From assembly GCA_037833965.1 (NCBI GenBank), contig AP031358.1, positions 2,054,001 through 2,118,000 on the forward strand: a stretch of 64,000 bases of DNA, written 5' to 3'. Made by a program: the position numbers and the translations under genes. Of this stretch, positions 1 through 11,465 are shown piece by piece; positions within the stretch are counted from its first letter, which is position 1; the number at the start of each line of letters is the position of its first letter. Origin of the DNA: Marchantia polymorpha subsp. ruderalis. Taxonomy: Eukaryota > Streptophyta > Marchantiopsida > Marchantiales > Marchantiaceae. The notes beneath the pieces were generated by a model, which searched no databases, was not told the DNA's origin, and saw only the letters and a list, made by a program, of their open reading frames with translations.

Positions 1-1663
1 ATGTTCAAAGTGACCAAGCAATGATCTGCTTGCAGCAGAAATTCGGAAAGATAGAGATTTAGCTGGAGATGGTTAATACCTCCCACATTCTCTTTTGGCT
101 TTGGGAGAGACTGTTTTCTCGACCCCTTCGTCTTGGCTTTTTTTCCGTTGGATTGTCTTCCGACAGTTCGTTTCTTCCGGGGTAGCTATTCTTCCCAATT
201 TGTGTATATTGTAAGACTCAGGAAGTGAACTAATGAAGCAATAATTGGATCTTTATTCCCAAAGAAAACCTATCAATCCGACAGTAATTGCAACTCGCAT
301 CATCAAAATATGAGATGCGGATCATTTCAATCTTAGGGACTCAAGGGAGTGGTGATCTTTGAAGTGGTAGGGTGCCGTTGCTGATAAGGTGTATGCAAGA
401 AGCCTAGCCTTGGTTGAAAGAATGTTCCAACTAACTATAGAGACGCATCAAATGTTAACACGATTTGTGCATCAAATGGTACTCAGCTTCAAGTTGAGAA
501 AGTAACACCGTAGAGTATAATTTGCAGATAGCAAATGCCAAATACTGTGCTGAGAATAACCCAACAAAGCACAAATGTGGCATGGGTGATAAGAGGTTCG
601 GAAGATGATTAGCTGGCCACTTGAATGTTGTCCAATGATCATGCAAACACTTCTCTTTCTCGCGAAACTTTTTCTGGGTCGATTTTCAAAACATTTGCAG
701 CTCTCAGCGCTGTCGTCTTGTCTGATCCAGGGACTAGTGGATGTGATCACTGGTCTTAAAGTTTTTTCGAGAGCACCCTCGCAAAGAATGATACTAGCGC
801 TGCTGGATTTATCAACAATATCCAGCCGAGATGAGATTTCCAGACATTCGAGGTCATTACAATGCAATTTCTTCTTTTTTTTTTGTTACAAAACTCTTGC
901 AATGTATTTCCATCTCGAAGACGTCGCAAACGAAGTCGACACAGACAAGTAATATCTTTCGGCATCCAGAAGCCTTGATCAGGTATTAGTTTGTGCTGTA
1001 TTTGATCCACCGAAAGATAGAAAGATCTTAACACTATCAATGAATACATCTGATGAACAGCTCTGCTGGACATGGCATCTTTGGTACAACACTGAACGAG
1101 AAACCATAAGGCACGCCAGGATTCGTGCAGAGACTATAAGAGAGGCTTTTGCGTGGACCTCTAACATCTGGGCAGCGTAGCGACTGTCTGTAACCCGAGC
1201 GGGAGTAAGAGAGATGGGAGTTGTGGCTCTCGCAGAGGACCGCTGGGATCATGTCGAAGGCACGTCCACTCGAAGCGTGGAGTCTCTGATCTGGGCTCCT
1301 CGGCGGAAGCCAGGGGAGTCTGTGGAGATGATGCGGAGGGCACAGCGTGAGGCGGGCGACCGAGCAGCGATCACTTCCCGCTCTGCGCAGTCGAGGGACC
1401 GCGTGCTTGAATGCTTGCCAGCGATCATCCGATGCGAGCAGCCTCCTGTCACCACTCTCTGCCCTCTTTTTGCCTGGGGTCTTTCGAGTACGACGAGTTC
1501 ACAGGAACCTGCAAGCTCTGAGTGGGTAAAGCTGTTACGGTGGGTGAGATCTGGCTTCGAAAATTGCAGGAGTATATATATATGAATGGCCCAGCCTTGA
1601 CCATCAGAGGCGTCGAGAAATGGCATTCTGAGATGCCATGAGATCGTTGCATATGTGCAACAG
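1..1663 (+). repeat. Isolated, diverged copy of the 1.9-kb tandem-array unit
   Basis: This segment is collinear with the units repeated between 41 and 64 kb. Positions 40-230 resemble 41.17-41.38 kb. Positions 600-850 resemble the stretch around 43.0-43.25 kb, sharing the cagctctcagcgctgtc block and the atttatcaacaatat block. The GC-rich core follows at 1096-1463. No gene family is recognised. It is a dispersed copy of the same repeat, older than the array copies judging by its many differences. Confidence 0.7.
1096..1463 (+). repeat. GC-rich core of the array unit, copy 1
   Basis: Core copy 1 starts with the cgagaaaccataaggcacgc block. The ORF homologous to the 82-codon ORF of the other copies begins at 1214. 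It keeps the ALAEDRWDHVEGTSTRS and AQREAGDRAAITSRSAQSRD stretches. The 3' end has diverged, so the usual stop is lost and the frame stays open to 1585 (123 codons). Whether this frame is translated is unknown. Confidence 0.6.
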
Positions 1664-2716
1664 CCCAGGCCGCGCTATGAACTAAGAAAATGAAGTTCGT
1701 TCCCCAGACAAGAAGAGATCTGAATAGATTCTGGACTATTTGAGTTGTGATTCTTTATCATCATCCGGCTCTAGGGATGGTCACGGCTCGGCTAAGCCGG
1801 TAAGGCGACGAACAGAATCACATAAGGAATCTTGACAGCTATCATTTGGTCCAGATGACAGCATTGGTTACTTCTTGGCCCAGAAGCTAGTTTGCGCTCG
1901 AGAGTTCAGACCAGCTTCTGTACTCAGACGACGCGCTATAGAGATAATGTCGATATCACGGTGAGAGAAAATTGATGAATTCCAATCCGAGAGAGACGTA
2001 CTTGGCAACAGCGTTCTGACCTGGGAGTCCTTCAACCAATAAACTTGCGCAAATCAGATTATAATCAGGCTTCATTCTTCGCATAGGCCAACCTAATTTC
2101 TTTTAGAAAGAAAAGAAGTTTACAGTGTAACAGGCAATTGACATGGTATAATTCAGTTTTCCTTGTTGCAGAAATTATGTTAGATCTATCAAAACGAAAC
2201 CGCCTCCTTAATTAAATAGAGCACCGATTGCAATAGATTGTAAAGAGATTTTGATCTCATATAGTGTGCAGAGACAGAATCATATTATTGCCCATTTGTG
2301 CATATTTTTATCACAACAGTAATCGAATGAACTAGACAAAAGCATTCTATTATAGATTTGAGACAGAGTTACAATCCATAGTTGCATATGGATTCAGTCC
2401 TAGAATGAAATCTACAAGATCACCCAAAGTTTCACTCCTTGATCCATCATCTGCATCAGTTGCCAATGTCTTCGGCTAATTTTGTTGGCTTCCCCATATC
2501 TATTTAAAAAGTCCACATAAACCTCTTGCTCAGAGACTTCTAGAGCTCGAAAGATCTTCCGTATGTGTTCCAAGTCCATAAAGTTTCTTGCGATGATACC
2601 AAAACACATGTAAATCACCTACGTGCTACAGGCCAGCTGGGTCACCAAGTAAAAAGGATTATATTCTTGCGATGCTGCGGAAACACATGTACATCACCTA
2701 TGCAAGTGCAGCCTAG
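1664..2716. other. AT-rich DNA without a recognisable gene
   Basis: No long ORF, repeat or structured element stands out. A short minus-strand frame of 68 codons at 2412-2618 precedes the hAT relic but shows no motif I recognise. Confidence 0.5.
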
Positions 2717-4397
2717 CTACATTACCAAGCAAATAAATTGACAATTACGAGATCCCAGAGTTATTTTTTTAAGCTCGTTCAATAGTAGCTTCCATGAACG
2801 TAGCTTCATGGTAGTCTCCATAAAGTTATAGAACAAACGAAAACACTCGATGCTGACAATAACGCAACTTTCCAAATATGTTAATTCAGACGGCACCAAA
2901 GATCCCATGCACATTAAAATGTCGCATGCAACAAGTGTTAATTGTGGAAAACGTTTTCGGCCAATGCTTGACCACAAATCATGCAATGATGTATGATTTG
3001 TTTCTCGTCCTGTTGAAATGCAAAAAGTTCTTGATCTCTTTGGTGACATCATCCCATTCACTGTTCAATTCAAATGCCAGAGCTCCCACTCCACAAGTAG
3101 CAATAAGCATGCTTCGGTTACTATTCTTAAACGTCGAAGAAGCAACATGTTCCTCAAAGGGCCTATTTCTTCTTCGGTCTTTGGAACCGCAAGATTGAGG
3201 GTTAGTGCCAGCATTGGTGGCGGGGAGTTAAGTTCTCCTAATACTTCTTCAACTTTAGCATCAACTTTGACTCCGGTGCAGTGAAACTAGTACTCATCGT
3301 TCCATTGATGATATCTTGGCAATGAGTCTTCACCGATTCATAAACTAGAGGTTGATTAGATAATGTTACATATCGTCCGGTGCAGTGAAACTAGTACTCA
3401 TCGTATCATTGATGATATCTTGGCAATGAGTCTTCACCGATTCATAAACTAGAGGTTGATTAGATAATGTTACATATCGTCCGCTAGATAATATAGTGAT
3501 CTCGTAGACGGAATAAGAAAATCTGTGAAGCACTTCAATACCTTACATTCATTTGAAATCAAAGTTAAAATCTTACCATAGTGTTCAAACATTTTTGACA
3601 AAGATTGAAAACCCTCTGTCAACCTGTAATACTAATCAATCATCATGAACATCATGATCTATCGGATCTCAATATCAAGCGCAAGATGATAAGCGGATCT
3701 TTTTGGCATTGCGCGAAGTTTGTCCATTTTCGGTTTAATTATTGCTTTGTTATCAATTAGTGCACAATATAGTACACACTGCGAAGGTGCTATCTGTCAT
3801 GAAGATTAACATGAAACTTATTCTTCAGTTTGTTCCGTGGATGCTATAAACCAGGAAACACTTCAATCGCATTGTATTGTAGGATGTTGCACCTAGAATT
3901 TTTGTGTGCATATTTATTGCTTTTAATAATTTCATAATTAGCGCCATAGTAAATCAATGATTATGAGTTGGTAAAATATATTCACAACCAAGAATACAAT
4001 CGCGTAACACCAAGTATTCATCTATCCAATGAACGGTAATAACAAAGTAACTTCTCAAAGTCTTGCTGGAATAGTGGTAATCACTTGCCACTCTCCCTGG
4101 AATCGATTTTACAATTTCACGAAACTGTTGGATTACAGTAATCATCTCATCTGCTATGGCACGGGTAAGGGTTGAACGCGAACATCCAGGCGAAGAACAA
4201 TTGACAGCGGTCATGATTCGTATGCACGAAGCTGTCGATACTTTCGAACTCTTGCTCACAAAGCAAAGGAGACTATCTGATCCTGGTACATCTACAAAAT
4301 ACGGACAAACCCAAAATTTCGCTTTTGTATATCTGTCGTGGAGCCGTGGATGATACAACCACTGAGGCTGAGGGTAAAAATGCTTTAGAGTCTTCAT
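2717..4397 (-). pseudogene. Decayed hAT-family transposase
   Basis: Minus-strand fragments in different frames match the order of domains in plant hAT transposases. At 3954-4397 there is the run STLTRAIADEM, then IPGRVASD, then YFVITVHWIDE and LRDCILG. This corresponds to the start of the hAT RNase H-like domain, where a Gly-Arg block is followed by a SxDxW-like segment and an ITxHxID segment. At 2717-3061, FPQLTLVACDIL and SELTYLES resemble the C-terminal dimerisation segment, in which WW..FP.L..lA.diL and SER.FS are usual. The region between (3.06-3.95 kb) has stops and a local duplication. Frames are broken repeatedly, so it is a relic. Terminal inverted repeats were not found. This element is unrelated in position to the hAT at 18-37 kb. 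Confidence 0.6.
3272..3479. repeat. 104-bp tandem duplication
   Basis: Two adjacent copies with a period of 104 bp (3272-3375 and 3376-3479) are almost identical. The difference noticed is ttcc versus atca after cgt. The duplication lies inside the decayed hAT transposase and is recent compared with the decay of the gene. Confidence 0.85.
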
Positions 4398-6315
4398 CCG
4401 ACGACATTAGTATCAAGAAAAACACAACCTGGTCTACCATCTCACTGGCATGTGAGATTTCTGGTAAGCAAGGTTTGTACTGCACAGATTGTAAAACCTC
4501 GATGTCATTCATGTCTTGTCTTCTGCATGACTCCCCAAAACACACCACCAAAGCAAGATAATAAAAAACTCTCACTACTACTTTCGTCTGCAAACCACAA
4601 AACAGATATATATCACGTTTCACTGTTATCTCTTCCCAATGCTCTCACAAAAATTAGATCTTTTTTTCCACTTCTCTCATAGAAGTTTGACATCTCTTTC
4701 TAATGCTTCGCAGAAGTTCATGCTTCACTCTTGAAATCTCCCACCATTTCTCCATATTTGTTCGCGGTTCACTGTCGATCTCTCTCACAGATATTCCATT
4801 CTCACTTTTCTCACAGAAATTCAAAAACTCAATTTCAAAAAGTTTTGAAGAGAATAAAAGTAACATTCGAAGTTCAGAAAAGCTCCCACTGGCAGCTGGA
4901 CAAAGAGGCACATAGCAGCCCATTACGCGATCTCGACATGTTTCGGAATCTACTAAATTCGTGGCTAGCTAGCTAGCTGAAAGTTAGCCGGCTATGTGAC
5001 CATCCCTATCCGGCTTGACTATCCCAAGAGTGGTCATCTACTATCTCCAAATATCACTCCCACCAATCAATCATAAAGGCAACACCAAATTGAGAAACCG
5101 ATAATCAATTTATCCAAATCCACAGCCCATGGACGAACATTTGGGTTTCTTGGAGATCATTCGTACTATACGGCCCGTTTGTTTCCAAACTTTCGTTGAA
5201 TTCTGATTAGGATAGTAACTCATAAAATTTAACACCTGCAGAGTTGATAAATAGTATTACATCTTCCATTACTACTATTTATCCAAAAACTTAATACTCT
5301 CACTTCCATGTAGACTTGTATCTATTGCAAACTATAGTTTTTCATGTAAAATTTTGCAAACTTGTTAGATTTACCAATTTCATCGATATGAAATCAATCA
5401 ACCATAAACCGTGACGGAATGACAGTGCAACCATCGTTAATTCATTGATAACATCAAATGATGATGAATTTACCTACCCTTCAATTAGAGGCCTCTCCTT
5501 TCTCCATGTAAACCCAATTTAAGTTAGATATCAGTCACTACCAACAGTTGATCACAATAGACTATTATAAACCATCAATTTTCCAATCCAATAGGTAATG
5601 AGCATAATTGTGTTGATTTGATCCTTGTTATACGTAAATAAGAGATCCAGAGAGTGACAAAGGAAAGCAAACTCTATTGTTGTAAACTGAGAAAAGAGGT
5701 TTAATTTTTTTTACTCATATCATTTCACAATCTGGTGATATTGGGATATAGTATTTGACAGAGTTTAATCTTCAAGTAATGCATGGTGTACTTTTTCTAC
5801 CACTTAACTAGTTCACAACATACTTCTTTTTTTTATACTTCCTATCATGTATGTATTATCTTTAATTTATGTTAGCATGCACAAGCTTTGCATAAATTCT
5901 AAACAATTGAAAAAAAAATGAATTTATGGCATCGTGTTCTTATAAACTTCTACCAACCATGGTAATCAAAACAACTGATAAAGTGCAGACCACCATGATC
6001 TAATTACAACACAAATTATTCACATATAGTTGGATAATATATAATAATTATGCTTCGAAGTGAATATGAATGTCATAACAAAAAATGTTAAGACTATTAT
6101 TTCAAAGTGTCAACACAAGGATAAGGATAATATCACAATTGCGGTTTGACTAAAGCCTAATATATCATCAACTGATCGGAGATGTGTCAAGCTAGATAGA
6201 GTTTGAAGTATGTAAGTTCAGTGATTAGCCTTATCAAACATTATTTTTCAAGTAAGTCTAATCCACAAACATTGATAGCAGTTCAAAATTGGATCAAACA
6301 CGTCAAATTCCAATT
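4398..6315. other. AT-rich intergenic DNA
   Basis: No convincing gene. Overlapping short frames occur at 4.27-4.98 kb on both strands without recognisable motifs. A short (GCTA)n-like run lies near 4970. From 5.1 to 6.3 kb the DNA is strongly AT-rich, with many short A and T tracts. Confidence 0.5.
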
Positions 6316-6321
6316 TCACGT

Positions 6322-6432
6322 CCTCTTCAGAGCCTCATAAGAAATTAGGCGCTGGACAAGAAACTTCACCGGCAGTTGCTGCTGCAGATTCTTCTGTTGT
6401 TGTTGCTGCTCTTCCTGAGGCTCATTCTGCAT
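6322..6432 (-). other. Possible glutamine-rich exon of the MED15-like gene
   Basis: On the minus strand a frame with a Gln run (EEQQQQQKNLQQQLPVKFL) is preceded by a possible acceptor, catgcag, and ends at a TGA about 37 codons on. Gln-rich sequence after the KIX domain is typical of MED15. However, the phase left by the exon ending at 6576 does not join this frame at the obvious acceptor. Either another splice site is used, or the gene is broken here. Confidence 0.3.
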
Positions 6433-6575
6433 GATTATTGTTGCAACAAAGAAACACGACATATTTGACAACCTCTGCAAATCGTTTCATCAATTCGCAT
6501 ACGTATGCCATCAGAGACATCAGACATATTCTCAATCTAGAAAGAGGACGGGCAAGGTCATGACTATTCTCTTAC

Positions 6576-7380
6576 CTGGTTTCAACGATTTCCTGAGGAC
6601 CCATGCTTCCAAAGAAAGCATCTTCAACGATATCCTCCGCAAGTAATCTTGCTGCAAAATCAGTGGCAGGTATTTTATCAGCCTAGTCACTCCAGAAGCA
6701 ATCCAAAGCCTTCAAATTGGATGTCTTTGCAAGCTGCTGGCAACCTAGACAATAAGAGAATAAAGATGAATTGGTATCATGAGAGATTCGCTCACTTAAA
6801 TCCAATGACAACAAGACAAAGATCATACTTTTTTTCAAACAACCAACAACGATAAAGTGATTACGTGAGTAAAATCCCAGTGTCAACCTCTCACCATGAA
6901 TGACTTCACTCGCGGCATTTTCAGTCACAAACTCTTGGTTCTAAAATTTTGTAAATGATGTGCCTGAATGAAAACAATCAAATGAACAAAACTAGAGTAA
7001 AGTAAACCATCAGCTGCACGGTCTGCTGAATGAGGAGGGAAAAACATAAATAGTTAGATAAATACCTGGTCCGTCGCTGCTTGGTAAATCTTTTCCTCAA
7101 AACGCCAAGCTATTTTCAACAATTCCCCCATACTTTCCTGCCCAATAGGCGGTAAGTGTCTTTGAAGATTATCCATTCTGCAATGGAAGGTATACAAAGA
7201 AGCCAGAAATTTGAGCCACAGAACCGGGATAAATTTCAAATAACGGTAAATTGGTGAGATGAGGGACATAAATTGCTAATCTCTTCTGCACAACCAGCAA
7301 TAAAAGTAAACTTACATGCGCTTAATTATCTTCTGCCTGTAGTCATGAGGAAGGAAATTCCTCCAATTGCTACTATCCAT
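6576..7380 (-). CDS. MED15: Mediator subunit 15-like protein, N-terminal KIX domain (three exons)
   Basis: MED15 is a tail subunit of the Mediator complex. Its N-terminal KIX domain is a three-helix bundle that binds activation domains in the nucleus. Three minus-strand exons join in phase. Exon 1 is 7316-7380 (MDSSNWRNFLPHDYRQKII), with donor GTAAGT. Exon 2 is 7066-7177 (acceptor TTGCAG; IMDNLQRHLPPIGQESM then KIAWRFEEKIYQAATDQ). Exon 3 is 6576-6651 (acceptor TTTGCAG; QDYLRRISLKML), with donor GTAAGA. The codon split between exons 1 and 2 gives Ile, as in the plant KIX motif KIMxTLxRHLP. The reading frame stays open upstream of the Met at 7380, so the true start may lie in an earlier exon. 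Full plant MED15 exceeds 1,000 residues. No matching downstream exons were found beyond the possible Gln-rich one, so this may be a short KIX-only paralogue (such genes exist in plants) or a truncated copy. Confidence 0.75.
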
Positions 7381-8924
7381 TGGACGCAGCCCGTCAATGC
7401 TCGCGTAGTGTCCTTCGCAAGATGACTTTCAAGATAGGAATTGGATTCAGGAAGACCTCATAGATGTAGCTGAAACAGTAGGCCAAGGGAGAATGTCACC
7501 AGATCTCGTGACCCCAACAGCGATATATTGGGCAGTGCCAATCTGCGACGCAAAACATTCAAAGGTAAATGTTAATTCTTGGGCAGCACAAAGGACGTGC
7601 TACAGCTGGGTAACGTGGCATGATTTTACGCATACCCCTGATATCAAAATTTGCAGATCAAAGCCTTCGTACCGACGATATCCACTTCTGTCAAGTGTTT
7701 CTTCAATATACCATTTACTTTAACTTAGCACCAGGTACTAGATAATCTTATCCCCCTTCAATTCTTTCACCAGTTGCTCCCCTAGTCTACAACGCACGTC
7801 CACAACTGTCTGCCTGATTTTCACTTTAAAGACGTCAAGATTTCCTGGTCTGCTGCAGTGTGAGGGCTTTATCTGCTGCAGGTTAATCCCACACGCGAAT
7901 TCGAGATGACAAGTAAAACTAGCATTTGTCCAGGACGGTTGAGACAATTTCTAGAAAAAACTAATACAAGTCGTCCTACCGGAACGCTTCGAAACCCGCA
8001 CCGACGCTGGCAGACGAAGGTCCTAGCTGAAGAGCTCTGAAGTCGAAGCAAACCCTTCTTCGTGAACCAAACTTTACGAGGAGAGGCGAAGCTTGGAACT
8101 CATGTGTCGCCTGCGACTAATCTTGCCAAAACGATTCAGACCATTATCTGCCCATCTTCCTGCCCTCTAACTGCACGAAGCCCGCTCTAACCCGACGACT
8201 ATTTATGCGCAATCTACTTGTGACGCTCCACAGTCCACTCCACTGCAAGTCCTGCGGAAGAATGGCAAAGAGCATCCCGGCTCTGCAAATCCTGCATTGA
8301 CCAGCAACTGAGCGGCGCCCTCGGCTCCCGGCCTTCCCTTCCATTCCCTTCCCTTCCCTTGCAGCACCCGCTTCTCCTCCTCTCGCTCAAGAAGCTCACT
8401 CGTCCGCTCGGCGCTCGCACCAAACACTCAAAAATCAGTCGAGCTCCTCAGACTTCCTCGACCTCCGACTCCCCGGCTCCCTGTCGCGTCGACCCAATTC
8501 GACCAGCAGCAGATCGTCCGCTGCCCTGCTCTGATCGCGACTGCGTGTGCTCGCCTCTCTCTTTCTCCTCCCTCAGGCTCTCTCCGTGTCCCGCGCAAGA
8601 CAGAAATGGCACAAGGCTCACGGGCAATCATCAAAGCATGCAGTTTGAAGCAACCCTATGAATTACGAAATGCTCGCGTCCGTTCTGATGTCACATTCAT
8701 CTCATACTGAACCAAGATTTTCTCTGTTGCCGTCCGTAGTCATGTACAGGTTGACCGGCTCTACGGTAGGTGCCGGACCCCGCGACATAACGAACAGAGA
8801 TGACCTCCATGGCCAAAAGACTTCATTTCATTTCGATTCCCTTTCCTGTATTCTTACAAAATCTTGGAAATCGATTGTGAAGGAAGTCGACAAAGAAGAA
8901 AAATGACTTACAGTTCCAGAAGCG
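7381..8924. other. Region upstream of the MED15-like gene; GC-rich island, no assigned gene
   Basis: The DNA becomes GC-rich and CpG-rich between about 7.95 and 8.65 kb, with pyrimidine-rich runs (ttcccttccctt). Short open frames occur on both strands. One plus-strand frame starting with ATG at 8606 runs 34 codons (MAQGSRAIIKACSLKQPYEL...) and could be a first exon, but nothing confirms it. The island could be a shared promoter region for the minus-strand MED15-like gene and a plus-strand gene; this is inference. Confidence 0.3.
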
Positions 8925-9790
8925 TGGTTCATCTTTTCGTTTGTGTTATATTTGATCTACGGAAAGGCAGTCGTTGCATAGAAAGATCTATACATCATCA
9001 AGGAATAAGAATATGTACTACATCTGACGAACACCTCTCCTGGACATGGCAACATTGGTCCAACACTGAACGAGAAACCATAAGGCACGCCAAGATTCAT
9101 TCAGAGACAATTGGACACGCTTTTGCGTGGGTCTCTAACATCTGGGCAGTCTGTGACCCGAGCGGGAGTAAGAGAGATGGAAGCTGGGGCTCTCGCAGAG
9201 GACCGCTGGGACCATGTCGAAGGCACGTCCACTCGAAGCGCGGAGTCTCTGATCTGGGCTCCTCGGCGGAAGCCAGGGGAGTCTGGGGGAATAATGTGGA
9301 CGGCACAGCGTGAGCCGGGAGACCGAGCAGCGATCACTTCCCGCTCCGCGCAGTCAAGGGACCGCGTGCTTGAATGCTTGCCAGCGATTATCCGACGTGA
9401 GCAGCTTCCTGCAACCTCTCTCTGATCTTTTTCTGCTTGTGGTCGGATATGATAAGCGCACCTGTGAGTAATGTTGACATGTTGAAATTTTGTCTTTGGA
9501 AATTGCTTGAAACTGTATGATGGCCTAGCCCTGACTACTGGAGGCATTGTATTCTCGATTTAGCGCAGATGTTCTTCCATGGCATGTGGGGTTAGTTACG
9601 ATTCTTTTATTCACATGAAAACAGCCTGGTGGACACAGGCCAAGGCAAAATCCTTTAGACCTATCTGAAAGTTATCTAAATCTATCTGAAAGTTTTCTGC
9701 TTTATTTCCGTTCCTTGTGTGTGATCAGGCATATAAGCTGAGTTTCACAGCAGCACTCTGTTGGTTTCTAGTCCCTGCCCTTCCGGTGTA
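8925..9790 (+). repeat. Isolated partial copy of the array unit
   Basis: This piece is collinear with the array units. A segment resembling the pre-core sequence (tatttgatctacggaaaggc) is followed by the core at 9070-9428 and the post-core sequence. It ends near the block gttggtttctagtccctgcc, which has counterparts near 46.15 and 57.0 kb. It lies about 32 kb from the array. Confidence 0.7.
9070..9428 (+). repeat. GC-rich core of the array unit, copy 2, with open 82-codon frame
   Basis: The ORF homologous to the other copies runs from the ATG at 9177 to the TGA at 9425. It preserves the start (M-E-A-G-A-L-A-E-D-R-W) and the end (Q-L-P-A-T-S-L-stop). The frame is also open upstream to 9111. 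Differences from the other copies include silent changes (gat/gac, cgc/cgt) and a few replacements. Confidence 0.6.
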
Positions 9791-10432
9791 GAACTGTATT
9801 GAGAGAAATTTGAGACCTGGTCACGACCGGAAAGCAGAGGTTGAATGTAAGGATTCTTACCTCTCGAAGATGAATAACAGAAGGCTTTACTTTCAAAGGT
9901 GGTTTCTAAAACCTTCCCTTAGAAGATCAACAACCTCCAAACTGGAATTGCACAACGAGTATAATTGGCAAATAACAGCCACATGCAGAAGCAAAGGGCA
10001 TATCGTAGATTCAGTTCTTTCAGAGATGAATACATAACTCTTGATGGTTATCTACCAAGGAGTACACCAATCGAAGTTTGTGATATGTGGCGAAAACCTA
10101 TGTCACCATCTCTGCTCAGGGACCCCAACCATGCGGAAGAGAAGGGAAGAGTTAATATTCGGAAAGCAAAAAAAGCCTCACGGCTTGTAGGGAGGAATCC
10201 ACAAAGAACAAACTGTCCTTGTGCATCAAACGATTTCTCCAATAAAGCAAGTAACGAGATGAATTCTCAGCTGAACTTTGATCTGAACAAGAAAAGTAGA
10301 TTGCGGAATGTCAACTCATAGATAGACATACTTACCCTGTTACGCATCAATTTTTGAGCAACAGTATTTGGGAACCATCACATTTCAGATCTATATTTTA
10401 GTAGGGCTCGCTTCGGGGCTGCGTTCGTGGTG
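9791..10432 (+). other. AT-rich flank with an unidentified 118-codon frame
   Basis: A plus-strand frame at 9965-10321 encodes a basic, Asn/Arg/Lys-rich sequence (for example RKPMSPSLLRDPNHAEEKG) with no motif I recognise. It may be chance or part of an exon. From about 10.40 kb the sequence turns GC-rich (gtagggctcgcttcgggg). This GC-rich piece continues on the other side of the solo LTR at 15767. Confidence 0.25.
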
Positions 10433-11393
10433 CCGAGTGTAATAACCCACTAAAGGCTAAAACTGCAATATAGTGGTAGAAAGGTCGAACCCACAGGGAC
10501 AGAGGAACACACAGGGTACAAAGTGTCACGTTTTAACAGACTATTGAGGAGTTTGAATTCTCAGGCAACTGTCACTCCCAGAAATACTGCAAGTGTCCAC
10601 TCGGAGCGCACTCGGAGGTCGCACAGTGCAGCGTAACACACACACACACACACACCTGAAACTACAGAAACACAACCCAGAGATCCGTTAGGACCTCTAC
10701 TTCAAGATTTCAGGGGGAAAGTCTCTCACGAGCACACTCGGCAAAGCTGCGGGCAGTGACTTCCAACTCCGGCTTTTACAACGCTTCCACTAGCTTGCTG
10801 CTAGTGTAGGAAACCCGGTTTGGACTACCTACTTCGGATCGAAGTCACTCAGACGCGGTGAACAACACTCTCAACTCACAAAACGCGCAGAGAACACAGG
10901 TCCACACTGAAGGACTCACTGTGAAACATTCCAGTAACACAACAACAGTCTATTGAAGAGTTTGAATTCTCAGGCGCTTGTCATTCCCAGAAATACTACA
11001 GGGGTTACCCTCAAGGCACCTGCTGCAGCGTAACCTGAATTTACAACCAAGGCTTACACGAAGTAGCAAAACTTCACTTTGGCATTCAGGGGAAAAATCC
11101 CGAAGGAGTTCAACCAGAAACCAACACTCGAAGGTGTAGGGGCGAAACTGTTCAAGTATCTAACTAGTCACTGGCTCTTAGCATCGGCAGTCACCCGCAG
11201 GTGGAGATCCGAACTAATCAAGTCTCTAACCAATGTACTAGCTCTAAACATTCGGCCGAAGGCCTTCAGCTACAAAATGCGGAACGCTAGGTTGTAACTC
11301 CTCTTGCGTGGTGACAGAACTTAAGGACACAAACACGCAGAGAAAATGGGTTCCTGATCTGCACTTCTGATGTTGGGAAAGATCCCAAGGCAA

Positions 11394-11424
11394 AATAGTT
11401 CAAGGCAAGACGCCTTGAACTATT
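11394..11424 (-). other. Hairpin at the predicted transcription start (solo LTR 1)
   Basis: A perfect 13-bp inverted repeat (11394-11406 with 11412-11424) encloses a 5-nt loop. The core stem is CAAGGC/GCCTTG, where most other copies have CCAGGC/GCCTGG. The change is compensatory, so pairing is kept. Confidence 0.65.
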
Positions 11425-11429
11425 TTATA
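11421..11429 (-). promoter_or_regulatory. TATA box of the LTR (solo LTR 1)
   Basis: TATAAAATA on the minus strand lies just past the end of the U3 ORF. The same sequence occupies the same place in the other LTR copies (TATAAAGTA in the diverged one). It would place the start of genomic RNA roughly 30 bp downstream, so that everything on the ORF side is U3. Confidence 0.7.
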
Positions 11430-11465
11430 CCTTCTAAATCCTAACTAGCACTACACTGCACTACG

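Noticed and set aside
5165-5200. ggcccgtttgtttcc motif resembling a MITE end
   Set aside because: No matching inverted copy or target duplication was found nearby, so no element can be delimited.
8606-8710. 34-codon frame starting at 8606 in the GC-rich island
   Set aside because: Too short and without motif or splice support to call a gene. It is mentioned only within the region description.
10640-10660. CA/GT microsatellites in the LTRs (also near 17935, 18720, 29915 and 63290)
   Set aside because: Ordinary length-variable microsatellite at one fixed place in U5. Useful as a marker of copy differences but not a separate signal.
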